NCBI RefSeq assembly: GCF_030816115.1 | Contig: NZ_JAUSXQ010000001.1 | Span: forward strand, 3,100,001 to 3,164,000 | Length of the DNA stretch: 64,000 nucleotides | Direction of reading: 5' to 3' | Source: Chryseobacterium sp. W4I1 | GTDB lineage: Bacteria; Bacteroidota; Bacteroidia; Flavobacteriales; Weeksellaceae | In this document: one piece after another, positions 56,446 to 64,000 of the stretch | Layout of the letters: each line of letters starts with the position of its first letter | How positions within the stretch are numbered: the stretch's first letter is position 1 | The notes under the pieces: model-generated | The model's input: the letters and a program-made list of their open reading frames with translations, nothing else | The model's database searches: none | Told to the model about the DNA's origin: nothing | Translations under genes and position numbers: made by a program

Positions 56446-57447
56446 ATGAGCAACATAGAAGATAAGAAAAAAGCACTGGCATTAGTGCTTGACAAGCTAG
56501 ATAAAACATACGGAAAAGGAACAGTAATGACGTTGGGAGACAATTCTGTTGACAATACAATTGAAGTGATTCCTTCAGGGTCTTTAGGACTTGACATTGC
56601 GCTTGGCGTTGGCGGTTATCCACGAGGAAGAATCATTGAAATATACGGTCCTGAATCTTCTGGTAAAACTACACTTACCCTTCACGCAATTGCTGAAGCC
56701 CAAAAAGCAGGTGGTATTGCTGCTTTCATTGATGCTGAGCACGCCTTTGACAGAACTTATGCTGCAAAACTTGGAATTGATCTGGAAAACCTTATTATTT
56801 CCCAGCCGGACAATGGTGAGCAGGCTCTTGAAATTGCTGACAACCTGATCCGTTCAGGAGCAATTGATATCGTAGTAATTGACTCGGTAGCAGCTCTTAC
56901 ACCTAAAGCAGAGATTGAAGGCGAAATGGGAGATTCTAAAATGGGTCTTCATGCAAGATTGATGTCTCAGGCATTAAGAAAATTAACAGCTACGATCTCA
57001 AGAACAAAGTGTACCGTGATTTTCATCAACCAGTTGAGAGAAAAAATTGGTGTCATGTTTGGAAACCCTGAAACAACAACCGGTGGTAACGCCCTGAAAT
57101 TCTATGCTTCCGTAAGATTGGATATCAGAAAAGCAAGCGCACCCATCAAAAACGGTGATGAAGCTATCGGGAGCCGTGTAAAAGTGAAGATTGTTAAAAA
57201 CAAAGTAGCTCCACCATTCAAAATGGCAGAATTCGACATTATGTATGGCGAAGGAGTTTCTAAAGTAGGTGAAATCCTTGATACTGCAGTTGATAAGGGA
57301 ATTGTAAAGAAAAGCGGTTCTTGGTTCAGTTATGAAGAGACTAAATTAGGTCAGGGACGTGATGCGGTGAAGGATGTTTTAAGAGATAATCCTGAACTTG
57401 CTGAAGAATTAGAAAACAAGATCAAAGACGAACTGAAAAACAAATAA
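56446..57447 (+). CDS. recA: Recombinase RecA
   Basis: RecA carries out strand exchange and co-protease functions in recombination and SOS. Walker A is G-P-E-S-S-G-K-T-T near residue 68, Walker B is near 140, and [20 protein letters not shown] is the L1 region. Length 333 aa, slightly shorter at the C terminus than E. coli RecA. It stands alone with its own terminator. Confidence 0.98.
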   Translation: MSNIEDKKKALALVLDKLDKTYGKGTVMTLGDNSVDNTIEVIPSGSLGLDIALGVGGYPRGRIIEIYGPESSGKTTLTLHAIAEAQKAGGIAAFIDAEHAFDRTYAAKLGIDLENLIISQPDNGEQALEIADNLIRSGAIDIVVIDSVAALTPKAEIEGEMGDSKMGLHARLMSQALRKLTATISRTKCTVIFINQLREKIGVMFGNPETTTGGNALKFYASVRLDIRKASAPIKNGDEAIGSRVKVKIVKNKVAPPFKMAEFDIMYGEGVSKVGEILDTAVDKGIVKKSGSWFSYEETKLGQGRDAVKDVLRDNPELAEELENKIKDELKNK

Positions 57448-57468
57448 GTTTTACAGATTTACATATAG

Positions 57469-57493
57469 AAGACAGCTTTAGGGCTGTCTTTTT
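57469..57493 (+). terminator. Terminator of recA
   Basis: AGACAGC/GCTGTCT stem followed by TTTTC. Confidence 0.8.
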
Positions 57494-57507
57494 CTTTTAA
57501 CTCTTAA

Positions 57508-57535
57508 CCACAGCTTACACTAATTTGTACAGATG
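57508..57535 (+). repeat. Copy of the CCACAG-type degenerate repeat
   Basis: CCACAG...TACAGATG, sharing 22 of 28 positions with the minus-strand copy at 50411-50438. Confidence 0.5.
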
Positions 57536-57600
57536 CTATGGGTTTTATTTTTAAATAATTCATGAAGCCGTTGTGAAATTTGTTTTTTAAATTTTTAAGT

Positions 57601-57660
57601 TTTGGCTAAAGCCATTAAGAAATTCCTTATTTTTAAAGCGGGCTAAAGCCCGCTCCTATT
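57601..57660. repeat. REP-like palindromes GGCTAAAGCC and GCGGGCTAAAGCCCGC
   Basis: Two palindromes share the core GGCTAAAGCC. The first (about 57604-57613) has the bare core. The second (about 57638-57653) extends it to GCGGGCTAAAGCCCGC. Repeated, palindromic and located between genes, they look like REP-type sequences. Confidence 0.6.
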
Positions 57661-57678
57661 GAATTTTATCAGCAAGAT

Positions 57679-57716
57679 CTTTTTTCTTTTTTCTTTTTTC
57701 TTTTTTCTTTTTTCTT
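57679..57716 (+). repeat. Heptanucleotide tandem repeat (CTTTTTT)x5
   Basis: C occurs every seven bases (57679, 57686, 57693, 57700, 57707, 57714), separated by six T each. It ends 86 bases before the htpG start. Confidence 0.9.
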
Positions 57717-57801
57717 AAAACAATTTCTGTCATTCTGTCACATTCACCTTCATGGTATTTTTTTTGAACATCAATAGGAAATTATAAAAATCTAAAATAT
57801 T

Positions 57802-59694
57802 ATGACTAAAGGAAATATTAATGTATCTGTGGAAAACATTTTCCCGCTTATCAAAAAATTTCTTTACAGTGACCACGAAATATTCCTGAGAGAGCTAATC
57901 TCCAATGCAACGGATGCTACTTTAAAATTAAAGCACCTGACAAGCATCGGGGAATTAAAAGTGGACTACGGAAATCCAAAGATTGAAGTAAAAGTTGATA
58001 AAGAGCAGAAGACTTTACGCATTATCGACCAGGGAATAGGGATGACCGCCGAGGAGGTTGAGAAATACATCAATCAGGTGGCATTTTCCGGAGCTGAGGA
58101 GTTCCTGGAAAAATATAAAGACACGGCAAAAGATTCCGGAATTATTGGTCATTTTGGTCTTGGGTTCTATTCTGCATTTATGGTGGCAGAAAAAGTAGAG
58201 ATCCTTACAAAATCCTACAAAGACGAATCTGCAGTAAGATGGATTTGTGATGGAAGCCCAGAATTTACTCTTGAAGAAACAACTGATAAAACGGATAGAG
58301 GAACAGAGATCATTCTTCACATCGCAGAAGATTCTACGGAATTTCTAGAAGAAGCTAAGATCCGTGAACTCCTTTCAAAATATAATAAATTTATGCCTGT
58401 TCCAATTAAATTCGGAACAAAAACTCATACACTTCCATTACCGGAAGACGCTGCTGAAGATACCGTTGCTGAAACGGAAGAAGTGGATAATATTATTAAC
58501 AATCCAACACCGGCATGGACTATCGCACCAAGTGAACTGACTAGCGAGGATTATATGAAGTTCTACCACGAGCTGTATCCTATGCAGTTTGAGGAGCCTT
58601 TATTCAATATCCATCTGAATGTTGACTATCCTTTCAATCTTACCGGAATTTTATTTTTCCCAAAATTAAGCAACAATTTAAATATCGATAAGGATAAAAT
58701 TCAGCTTTACCAAAATCAGGTATTTGTAACAGATGAGGTAAAGGGTATTGTTCCGGACTTTTTGATGCTTCTTAGAGGGGTAATCGATTCTCCGGATATT
58801 CCACTGAATGTTTCCCGTTCTTATCTTCAGGCAGACGGTGCGGTGAAGAAAATTTCATCCTACATTACTAAAAAGGTTGCAGATAAAATGTCTTCGCTGA
58901 TCAACGAAAACCGTGAAGATTACGAGAAAAAGTGGAACGACATCAAAATTGTAATTGAATACGGAATTATCACAGAAGAGAAATTTGCTGAAAAGGCAGA
59001 TAAATTCACGTTATATCCGACTACCGACGGTAAATATTTCCTTTGGAATGAACTGATCGAAAAGATCCAGCCATTACATACGGATAAAGACGGAAAAACG
59101 GTAATTCTTTATGCTACCAATGCAGATGAACAACATAGTTATATCCAGGCAGCAAATGACAAGGGTTATGACGTGCTTTTATTAGACTCTCCGGTTATTT
59201 CTCATGTGATCCAAAAACTGGAAACTACAAAAGATAAGATTTCATTTGCAAGAGTGGATGCAGACCATATCAACAACCTGATCAAAAAAGATGAACCGGT
59301 TATCTCAAAATTAAATGAAACTGAAAAAGAATCTTTAAAAAAGAATGTGGAAGAGGCAGTAAAAGATGCTAAATTCACGGTACAACTTGAAGATCTGGAC
59401 AGCAGCGATGCTCCATTCACCATCACTCAACCTGAGTTTATGAGAAGAATGAAGGAAATGCAGGCAACCGGCGGTGGCGGTATGTTCGGAATGGGCGGCT
59501 TCCCGGAGATGTATAATCTTGTAGTGAATTCCAACAGCGAACTTTCCAGTCAGATCTTAAAGACGGAAAATGCTGAGGAAAAGGAAACGCTGATTAAATA
59601 TGCTTTGGACCTTGCAAAACTTTCTCAGAATCTGCTAAAAGGTAAAGACCTTACAGATTTTATCCAGAGAAGTTATAAGCAGCTGGAAAAATAA
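57802..59694 (+). CDS. htpG: Molecular chaperone HtpG (Hsp90)
   Basis: HtpG is a dimeric ATP-dependent chaperone. The N-terminal GHKL ATPase has L-R-E-L-I-S-N-A-T-D-A near residue 29, D-Q-G-I-G-M-T near 73, and G-H-F-G-L-G-F-Y-S-A near 115. The middle domain holds N-V-S-R-S-Y-L-Q. The C-terminal part has an unusual Gly/Met-rich insert (G-G-G-G-M-F-G-M-G-G-F). Length 630 aa. Confidence 0.97.
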   Translation: MTKGNINVSVENIFPLIKKFLYSDHEIFLRELISNATDATLKLKHLTSIGELKVDYGNPKIEVKVDKEQKTLRIIDQGIGMTAEEVEKYINQVAFSGAEEFLEKYKDTAKDSGIIGHFGLGFYSAFMVAEKVEILTKSYKDESAVRWICDGSPEFTLEETTDKTDRGTEIILHIAEDSTEFLEEAKIRELLSKYNKFMPVPIKFGTKTHTLPLPEDAAEDTVAETEEVDNIINNPTPAWTIAPSELTSEDYMKFYHELYPMQFEEPLFNIHLNVDYPFNLTGILFFPKLSNNLNIDKDKIQLYQNQVFVTDEVKGIVPDFLMLLRGVIDSPDIPLNVSRSYLQADGAVKKISSYITKKVADKMSSLINENREDYEKKWNDIKIVIEYGIITEEKFAEKADKFTLYPTTDGKYFLWNELIEKIQPLHTDKDGKTVILYATNADEQHSYIQAANDKGYDVLLLDSPVISHVIQKLETTKDKISFARVDADHINNLIKKDEPVISKLNETEKESLKKNVEEAVKDAKFTVQLEDLDSSDAPFTITQPEFMRRMKEMQATGGGGMFGMGGFPEMYNLVVNSNSELSSQILKTENAEEKETLIKYALDLAKLSQNLLKGKDLTDFIQRSYKQLEK

Positions 59695-59712
59695 TAACAT
59701 CAAATAAATATA

Positions 59713-59745
59713 AAAGACTGTTCTACATAAGAACAGTCTTTTTTT
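59713..59745 (+). terminator. Terminator of htpG
   Basis: AAGACTGTTC/GAACAGTCTT stem followed by seven T. Confidence 0.88.
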
Positions 59746-60021
59746 ATGTTTTAAAGCTTACAGAATAGCTTTAAATAGTAAGGCTGAATTAAGATTTTAA
59801 TAATAAAATTCAATTTCGCTTTTCAACTAAGAGTGCTTCACTTTATTCATTATGAATGGATGTTGTTTCATTCATTTTTAAAAGAAAATTATCAACATAT
59901 TGATTTAATTATTTTAATATGATCAAGTTTCTATGCATTTTCTGTTAAATCCTAAGAGCCTTGTCATATTTTTTCTGTTTTTTGTTGTACATTTTAAGGT
60001 TTTTCTCCATTTTTGTATAAA
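59746..60021. other. Intergenic region between htpG and XRE gene
   Basis: About 276 bp, AT-rich, no gene or repeat seen. The XRE promoter is presumably in the T-rich last 100 bases but no box pair is convincing. Confidence 0.45.
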
Positions 60022-60411
60022 ATGCCGAATATGCAAAAAGAAAAATTACGAGCAATCAGAAAACAAAAGGGTTATACCCAACAACAGATTGCTGATATTA
60101 TCGCAACAGATGTATCTAACTATAGCAGAAAGGAAAGCGGTGATGTAAAGATCATCAGAGATGAATGGAATAAAATTGCCCGTTTTCTGGATGTTACTGT
60201 AGAGGATATTTATGAAGATGAAGAGGCTAAAGTGGTTGTTAATTATGATCATCCTGTGTTTAATGACAGCTCTTCCGGAAATGGAACCATGAATCAGTTT
60301 AATAATATTCCGGGATCTATCATTAAGAATTTACAGGATTATATCACCCTGCTGAAAGAGGAAAATGAAAGATTGAAAGAGGAATTAAAAAGTCCAAGAG
60401 CTAGAAAATAA
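60022..60411 (+). CDS. XRE-family helix-turn-helix protein
   Basis: The HTH_3 domain spans about residues 6-60 (Y-T-Q-Q-Q-I-A-D-I-I-A-T-D-V-S-N-Y-S-R). A Ser/Gly/Asn linker leads to a C-terminal coiled coil (L-L-K-E-E-N-E-R-L-K-E-E-L-K) that should drive dimerisation. ATG 60022 or 60031 are both possible. Targets unknown; stand-alone with its own terminator. Confidence 0.88.
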   Translation: MPNMQKEKLRAIRKQKGYTQQQIADIIATDVSNYSRKESGDVKIIRDEWNKIARFLDVTVEDIYEDEEAKVVVNYDHPVFNDSSSGNGTMNQFNNIPGSIIKNLQDYITLLKEENERLKEELKSPRARK

Positions 60412-60436
60412 TAACTGCTATTTCATTACATAATAA

Positions 60437-60470
60437 AATGCCATATACATGAGTATAGTGGCATTTTTTT
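60437..60470 (+). terminator. Terminator of the XRE gene
   Basis: AATGCCA/TGGCATT with inner TATAC/GTATA, followed by seven T. Confidence 0.85.
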
Positions 60471-60519
60471 GTTGTAAAAATTTACGGTCAGTACTTTCCT
60501 GAACAGTAAATCTTTAGCA

Positions 60520-60816
60520 TTAAATTTCCTCAAGTGGGTTCCAGAAGAGCTTTTTGAAATCTTTTATTCTAAAATTATCAACAGTAATTCCTTCTGCTTC
60601 CAGTCTTACCTGGAATTCAGGAACAGATAACGTCCCAGAACTGGAGATCACCCGGTGCGCAGGAACATCTGCCGGACAGCCTCCCATAGCCTTTCCTACA
60701 TGCCGGGAATGGTTGGGATAACCCACTGCTTTAGCAATAGCTCCATAAGTAGAGACTCTTCCTTTTGGAATCAATCTTGTGATCTCGTAAATCTGCTGTT
60801 TGAAAATTTCATCCAT
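60520..60816 (-). CDS. Alkyltransferase-like protein (ATL), lacks acceptor Cys
   Basis: The 98-aa protein is the DNA-binding domain of O6-methylguanine methyltransferases. It has the helix V-S-T-Y-G-A-I-A-K-A, and where the active site PCHR is expected it reads P-A-H-R-V, so the acceptor Cys is A53. ATL proteins of this type bind alkylated guanine and pass it to nucleotide excision repair. The RNA/DNA finger residues S-R-H-V-G are kept. Confidence 0.9.
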   Translation of the reverse strand: MDEIFKQQIYEITRLIPKGRVSTYGAIAKAVGYPNHSRHVGKAMGGCPADVPAHRVISSSGTLSVPEFQVRLEAEGITVDNFRIKDFKKLFWNPLEEI

Positions 60817-60922
60817 ACTAACTCACCTGTTTTTTAGACTGTTTACAATGTTATAAACAGATTTTGCATCATTTTTGAATTCTTAATGATTCGACGATGT
60901 CTGATTTTAAAATATTAAAGAT

Positions 60923-61069
60923 ATGAAAAAATCATTTTTCAAGCTGCTGAATGCAGTGAATAAAAAGATGCTTCCCAAACTGAGCAATAAGGATCCCAAT
61001 CATCTGACGAAAATTGAAAAAGGAATTCTGGCCTACCGTTATTTTGTACTGGTAAATTCTATGGACTGA
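60923..61069 (+). CDS. Small conserved-type basic protein (48 aa)
   Basis: It begins MKKSFFKLLNAVNKKMLPKL and ends A-Y-R-Y-F-V-L-V-N-S-M-D. The basic amphipathic start and Y-R-Y-F-V end recall a family of tiny proteins I know from Chryseobacterium, sometimes mis-annotated as SsrA-binding protein. Function unknown. The ATG follows an A-rich leader (AAATATTAAAGAT). Confidence 0.6.
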   Translation: MKKSFFKLLNAVNKKMLPKLSNKDPNHLTKIEKGILAYRYFVLVNSMD

Positions 61070-61214
61070 TAGATAGCTAACTCCTATCTTAACTTTTAAA
61101 ATGATTTTAATATTTATTTTGACCATTAAAGTTAATTAAGATTTAAGTGTATCTAAGTTTTAAATCTCTTTTGAAGTAAGATTTCTCCGCTTTGTTCGCA
61201 ATAACAAGGTGGAA

Positions 61215-61247
61215 AATAAAAAACGCTTCAAAGTGAATTGAAGCGTT
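61215..61247 (-). terminator. Terminator of the deoxyhypusine-synthase-like gene
   Basis: AACGCTTCAA/TTGAAGCGTT stem followed on the minus strand by six T. Confidence 0.85.
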
Positions 61248-61270
61248 GATATTGTTATAAGAATTTATTC

Positions 61271-62245
61271 CTAAGAATTTTCTAAGATATAAGAGAACAT
61301 CAATGGCGCACAGATGGTAGCATCACTTTCAACGATAAACTTCGGTGTTGTGATATCCAATTTACCCCAAGTAATTTTCTCATTTGGAACTGCCCCTGAA
61401 TACGATCCATAAGAGGTTGTAGAATCTGAGATCTGGCAGAAATATGACCAGAAAGGAACGTCATGCATTTCCATATCCTGATAAAGCATCGGTACTACAC
61501 AGATAGGGAAATCCCCTGCAATACCTCCACCTACCTGGAAGAAACCAACTCCTTTTCCATCTGAATTTTTAGTATACCAATCTGCAAGATACATCATATA
61601 TTCAATTCCTGATTTCATAGTGGTTGCCGTAAGCTCACCTTTGATACAGTAAGAAGCGAAGATATTACCCATGGTAGAGTCTTCCCATCCCGGAACCACA
61701 ATCGGAAGGTTCTTCTCGGCAGCAGCAATCATCCATGAGTTTTCTCTCGGAATTTCGTAATACTGTTCAAGAACTCCTGAAAGGATCATTTTATACATAA
61801 ATTCATGCGGGAAATAACGCTCGCCTTTAGCTTCTGCATCTTTCCAGATATCTACGATATGCTTCTGAAGTCTTCTGAAAGCTTCTTCTTCAGGAATACA
61901 TGTATCAGTCACTCTGTTTAATCCTCTTTCTAATAAAGCCCACTCGTCCTGAGCTGTCAAATCTCTGTAATGCGGAACTCTTTCGTAGTGAGAGTGTGCC
62001 ACAAGATTCATCAGATCTTCTTCAAGGTTGGCTCCTGTACAAGAGATAAAATCAACTTTTCCCTGACGGATCATTTCTGCAAGGATCTTTCCCAATTCAG
62101 CAGTAGACATAGCACCTGCTAAAGTGATCATCATTTTTCCGCCATCTTTAAGATGTGCAACATAACCTTTAGATGCATCTACCAACGCAGCCGCATTGAA
62201 GTGCAGGTAATATTTCTCTATAAATTCAGAAATCGGTTTGTTCAT
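61271..62245 (-). CDS. Deoxyhypusine synthase family protein
   Basis: The NAD-dependent family transfers the aminobutyl group of spermidine. The 324-aa protein has L-A-G-A-M-S-T-A, V-D-F-I-S-C-T-G-A-N, V-P-G-W-E-D-S-T and G-G-G-I-A-G-D-F, with D-S-T-T-S-Y-G-S-Y-S-G-A near the C terminus. As bacteria lack eIF5A, it probably acts on polyamines (homospermidine synthase-like) or an unknown acceptor. ATG 62245 is chosen because the TTG-containing -7 box covers the earlier start at 62263. Confidence 0.9.
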   Translation of the reverse strand: MNKPISEFIEKYYLHFNAAALVDASKGYVAHLKDGGKMMITLAGAMSTAELGKILAEMIRQGKVDFISCTGANLEEDLMNLVAHSHYERVPHYRDLTAQDEWALLERGLNRVTDTCIPEEEAFRRLQKHIVDIWKDAEAKGERYFPHEFMYKMILSGVLEQYYEIPRENSWMIAAAEKNLPIVVPGWEDSTMGNIFASYCIKGELTATTMKSGIEYMMYLADWYTKNSDGKGVGFFQVGGGIAGDFPICVVPMLYQDMEMHDVPFWSYFCQISDSTTSYGSYSGAVPNEKITWGKLDITTPKFIVESDATICAPLMFSYILENS

Positions 62246-62260
62246 TATTTTTAATTTTTG

Positions 62261-62289
62261 CAAAGATAAAACTTAAAAACGGAATGCAA
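62261..62289 (-). promoter_or_regulatory. Promoter of the deoxyhypusine-synthase-like gene
   Basis: Minus strand: TTG (62287-62289), 18 bases, TATCTTTG (62261-62268), 16 bases before the start codon. Confidence 0.7.
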
Positions 62290-62372
62290 CATGAGTACTT
62301 CAAGAAACTCTTGCATGAGTATCTTTTTTTAACAAATGATAAAAAATCGCCCAGCTCATCAATGTTTTAACT

Positions 62373-62400
62373 AAAAAGTACAGCTCTAGGGCTGTACTTT
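62373..62400 (-). terminator. Terminator of the GreA-family gene
   Basis: Nine-base stem AAGTACAGC/GCTGTACTT, followed on the minus strand by TTTTTAG. Could act both ways. Confidence 0.8.
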
Positions 62401-62428
62401 CATCTAACAAATATAGATCACACAGGAA

Positions 62429-62809
62429 TTACCCGTGACAAGATTCTACTTTTAAAATCTCAATTTTCCTTTCTCCATCTTTGAAAGGCCATTCGATGAT
62501 ATCTCCCACTCTATATCCGACAGTTGCCAAAGCAATATCTGATAATATGGAATGTTTATTTTTAGCAGGTTTAGCTTTTACAGAAGCAACAAAAATATAT
62601 TCATGTTCAAAATTCTGAGTATGGTCTTTAATCGTTACTTTTCGGTCAACCGTTACTACATCAGCCGGCAGATTTCTTCTTAAAACCTGTTTGGCCTTTC
62701 TTAATTCTTCAGTCAGCCTTTTCTCCTCAGCCATACTTACTTTTTTCCTTCTGAGCGTATCTTTTATAGCATCATAAATTCCGGTGGTTACAATAATTTG
62801 ATTGGACAT
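62429..62809 (-). CDS. GreA/GreB-family elongation factor-like protein
   Basis: The 126-aa protein has a helical N terminus (about residues 10-45) and a GreA/GreB-type C-terminal domain with A-L-A-T-V-G-Y-R-V-G-D-I-I-E-W-P-F. It is shorter than GreA (158 aa), mostly in the coiled coil, so RNA-cleavage stimulation is uncertain and an Rnk-like regulator is possible. ATG 62809 starts M-S-N-Q-I-I-V; the in-frame start at 62905 adds 32 residues without family support. Confidence 0.85.
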   Translation of the reverse strand: MSNQIIVTTGIYDAIKDTLRRKKVSMAEEKRLTEELRKAKQVLRRNLPADVVTVDRKVTIKDHTQNFEHEYIFVASVKAKPAKNKHSILSDIALATVGYRVGDIIEWPFKDGERKIEILKVESCHG

Positions 62810-63155
62810 TTTTAATTTTTTTTTAAAGTAATGAATACAGTTATTCTTCGTGATCCAATGCAGGATGACAAGCTTGCTCAGCCTATTTCCCATAGAAAAC
62901 TGCAAAAAATAATATGTAAAAATTGTCGGAAATATTTCCCTGTCCTGGATCCTGACAGGGCTTAATTGATAAAGTCCTTAGAACTCTTCAGAAAAGAATC
63001 CGCATGTAAGTACAGCAGCGACAGCAAAAGGCCATTAGTGTGGCAGTCTGCAGATAAAGAAGTAAATGCTGTCATAGATTAGATATTAATAATAGCCTAA
63101 GATACTCAAAAATTCTAACATTGAAAAGAGTCTGCGTAACCCGCAACTTGAATCC
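62810..63155. other. Intergenic region upstream of the GreA-family gene
   Basis: Contains the doubtful 44-codon plus-strand frame (62831-62965) and a CCCTGTC/GACAGGG hairpin (62938-62944 with 62954-62960). No other feature seen. Confidence 0.5.
62831..62965 (+). CDS. Possible small CxxC protein (44 aa), weak
   Basis: Frame from ATG 62831, with I-C-K-N-C-R-K-Y-F near residue 28 giving a C-x2-C pair. It would be divergent from the GreA-family gene, whose start is only 21 bases away, leaving no room for a normal promoter. A hairpin covers its last codons. It may be a gene remnant. Confidence 0.3.
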   Translation: MNTVILRDPMQDDKLAQPISHRKLQKIICKNCRKYFPVLDPDRA

Positions 63156-63548
63156 TTAAAATTTAAACTTCCTATTATCTTTTTTCTCAGAAATTTTCTT
63201 TTTGGTATCCAAACGCTTTTGCTTCTGCCCTTTTGAAGGCTTGGTCGCTACTCTTTTCTTGGGAACAATTAAAGCTTTATTGACGAGTTCAGTAATTTTT
63301 TCAATCGCCTTATTTTTGTTCATAAGCTGGGTTCTGCTTTCGGAAACAGTAAGAAACATATATCCTTCAGCATTGATCCTGTTTTTTAATTTACTTTGGA
63401 TAAGCTTTTTTTGGTAATCGTTAAAGAATTCGGATTCAGCGACAGGCCACAGAACAGTCACAGCAGTTTCCACTTTATTCACATTCTGTCCTCCTGCTCC
63501 GCTGCTGCGGGAAGTTTTAAAGCTGAGTTCTTTTGAGAAGTCTTTCAT
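63156..63548 (-). CDS. arfB: Ribosome rescue factor ArfB (peptidyl-tRNA hydrolase)
   Basis: This 130-aa protein has the RF-1-type GGQ motif at residues 19-21 in R-S-S-G-A-G-G-Q-N-V-N-K-V-E. Its basic C terminus (T-K-P-S-K-G-Q-K-Q-K-R-L, K-K-K-I-S-E-K-K) fits in the empty mRNA channel of stalled ribosomes. It hydrolyses peptidyl-tRNA on truncated mRNAs. It lies just downstream of a ligase gene (gap 37 bp), so it may share that transcript. Confidence 0.92.
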   Translation of the reverse strand: MKDFSKELSFKTSRSSGAGGQNVNKVETAVTVLWPVAESEFFNDYQKKLIQSKLKNRINAEGYMFLTVSESRTQLMNKNKAIEKITELVNKALIVPKKRVATKPSKGQKQKRLDTKKKISEKKDNRKFKF

Positions 63549-63585
63549 GATGGAAACGAATAGATTTATAAGTAAAGATAAAAGA

Positions 63586-64000
63586 TTATAAGCTTTTGTC
63601 TAATATTCTTTGAAGTTCATTTCGGTTTACCTTACCGTTTGGGGTTCTTGGAATTTTTTCAATGAAAATAATATCTTTTGGTTTGTGTAATTTTTTTTCA
63701 AAAGGTATCTCCAAGATTTTCTTTACCAGTTCTGCAGACTTTTCACCTTCTATAATCAGAATAAGCTTTTGTCCTAAGCTTTCATCTTTAATTCCAACAA
63801 ATACGGCTTCATTTGGAATTTCTTTTTTGACTAAAGCTTCGAGCGTTTCAGGAAATATTTTTGCCCCACCGGAATTAATGACATTATCTAAACGTCCCAG
63901 AAATTTAAATTGATTTTCATTTCTAATTTCAACTAAATCATTAGTCTGCAGTACCTCAGCATTTACATTGGGAGCAAATATTTTCAGACAGCCTCTGTCA
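63586..64000 (-). CDS. Acyl-CoA synthetase (MenE-like), 3' part, cut by window edge
   Basis: The 138 visible residues are the C-terminal part of an AMP-forming ligase. They show G-R-L-D-N-V-I-N-S-G-G-A-K-I (hinge and A8 motif) and the C-terminal catalytic Lys in P-R-T-P-N-G-K-V-N-R. The small size of the C-terminal domain and the GRLDNVINSGG wording fit O-succinylbenzoate-CoA ligase (menE, menaquinone synthesis), but this is inference. The 5' end lies beyond base 64000. Confidence 0.8.
   Translation of the reverse strand, partial: DRGCLKIFAPNVNAEVLQTNDLVEIRNENQFKFLGRLDNVINSGGAKIFPETLEALVKKEIPNEAVFVGIKDESLGQKLILIIEGEKSAELVKKILEIPFEKKLHKPKDIIFIEKIPRTPNGKVNRNELQRILDKSL

Larger units (their letters stand above)
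57494..57801. other. Repeat-rich intergenic region before htpG
   Basis: No gene. Three repeat features (57508, 57601 and 57679) lie between the recA terminator and htpG. No clear -7 box for htpG was found. Confidence 0.55.
60817..61270. other. Intergenic region containing one small gene
   Basis: Holds the 48-codon gene 60923-61069 and the terminator of the deoxyhypusine-synthase-like gene at 61215. The rest is AT-rich with no feature seen. Confidence 0.5.

Overview
The window is a contiguous chromosomal piece from a Bacteroidota bacterium, most probably a Chryseobacterium-like member of the Flavobacteriia. The evidence is the AT-rich, A-rich leader style, promoters of the TTG-N18/20-TAnnTTTG type, the T9SS sorting domain, the 'SCSSND' lipoprotein start, the TonB-dependent receptor and the gene content (class II HMG-CoA reductase, deoxyhypusine-synthase-like protein, ClC and ABC-F genes). 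Nearly all of it is core chromosome. I see no complete IS element, prophage, CRISPR array or rRNA; one tRNA (Cys, GCA) is present.

Layout. 1-5.4 kb: threonine operon thrA-thrB-thrC-folB behind a Thr-rich leader peptide. 5.4-7.5 kb: DUF4403 and RDD proteins, then tRNA-Cys. 7.5-10.9 kb: the only accessory-looking stretch, with two imperfect inverted-repeat pairs, a small Cys-rich gene with a folded leader, hairpins not assigned to genes, a lipoprotein, and a glycine-zipper lipoprotein gene broken (or recoded) at an A AAA AAG site. 10.9-15.3 kb: a frameshifted membrane protein, aroC, two thioredoxin-fold proteins and a DUF1232 protein behind a sigma-54-like site. 15.4-24.5 kb: a eukaryote-like fused UMP synthase, two very large envelope proteins and a T9SS-secreted protein. 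24.7-36.3 kb: dusB, deoC-lrp-endonuclease operon, trmD-NDH-2 operon, GH25 lysozyme-like protein, hydrolase, ABC-F and an oxidoreductase. 36.4-42.3 kb: siderophore receptor with PepSY protein, OmpA-like barrel, 1-Cys peroxiredoxin and MscS. 42.3-48 kb: sucC, ClC, and a tightly coupled four-gene operon led by HMG-CoA reductase. 48.2-50.3 kb: the paired radical-SAM/DUF4130 DNA repair-type genes. 50.7-52.8 kb: pfkA-gapA glycolytic pair. 53-60.4 kb: LuxR regulator, MpaB-like oxygenase, recA, htpG and an XRE regulator. 60.5-64 kb: alkyltransferase-like protein, a 48-residue protein, deoxyhypusine-synthase-like protein, GreA-family factor, ArfB, and the 3' end of an acyl-CoA ligase (menE-like) cut by the window edge.

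The most notable signals are the threonine leader peptide, the -1 frameshift heptamer in the glycine-zipper gene, the inverted-repeat segment beside tRNA-Cys, the two-hairpin leader before the small gene at 8265, the PyrE-PyrF fusion with a eukaryote-like decarboxylase, a catalytically dead M1-peptidase-like protein fused to a barrel, a CTTTTTT heptamer repeat before htpG, and families of degenerate intergenic repeats. Two neighbouring homopolymer frameshifts (about 10.5 and 11.5 kb) could also be sequencing errors.
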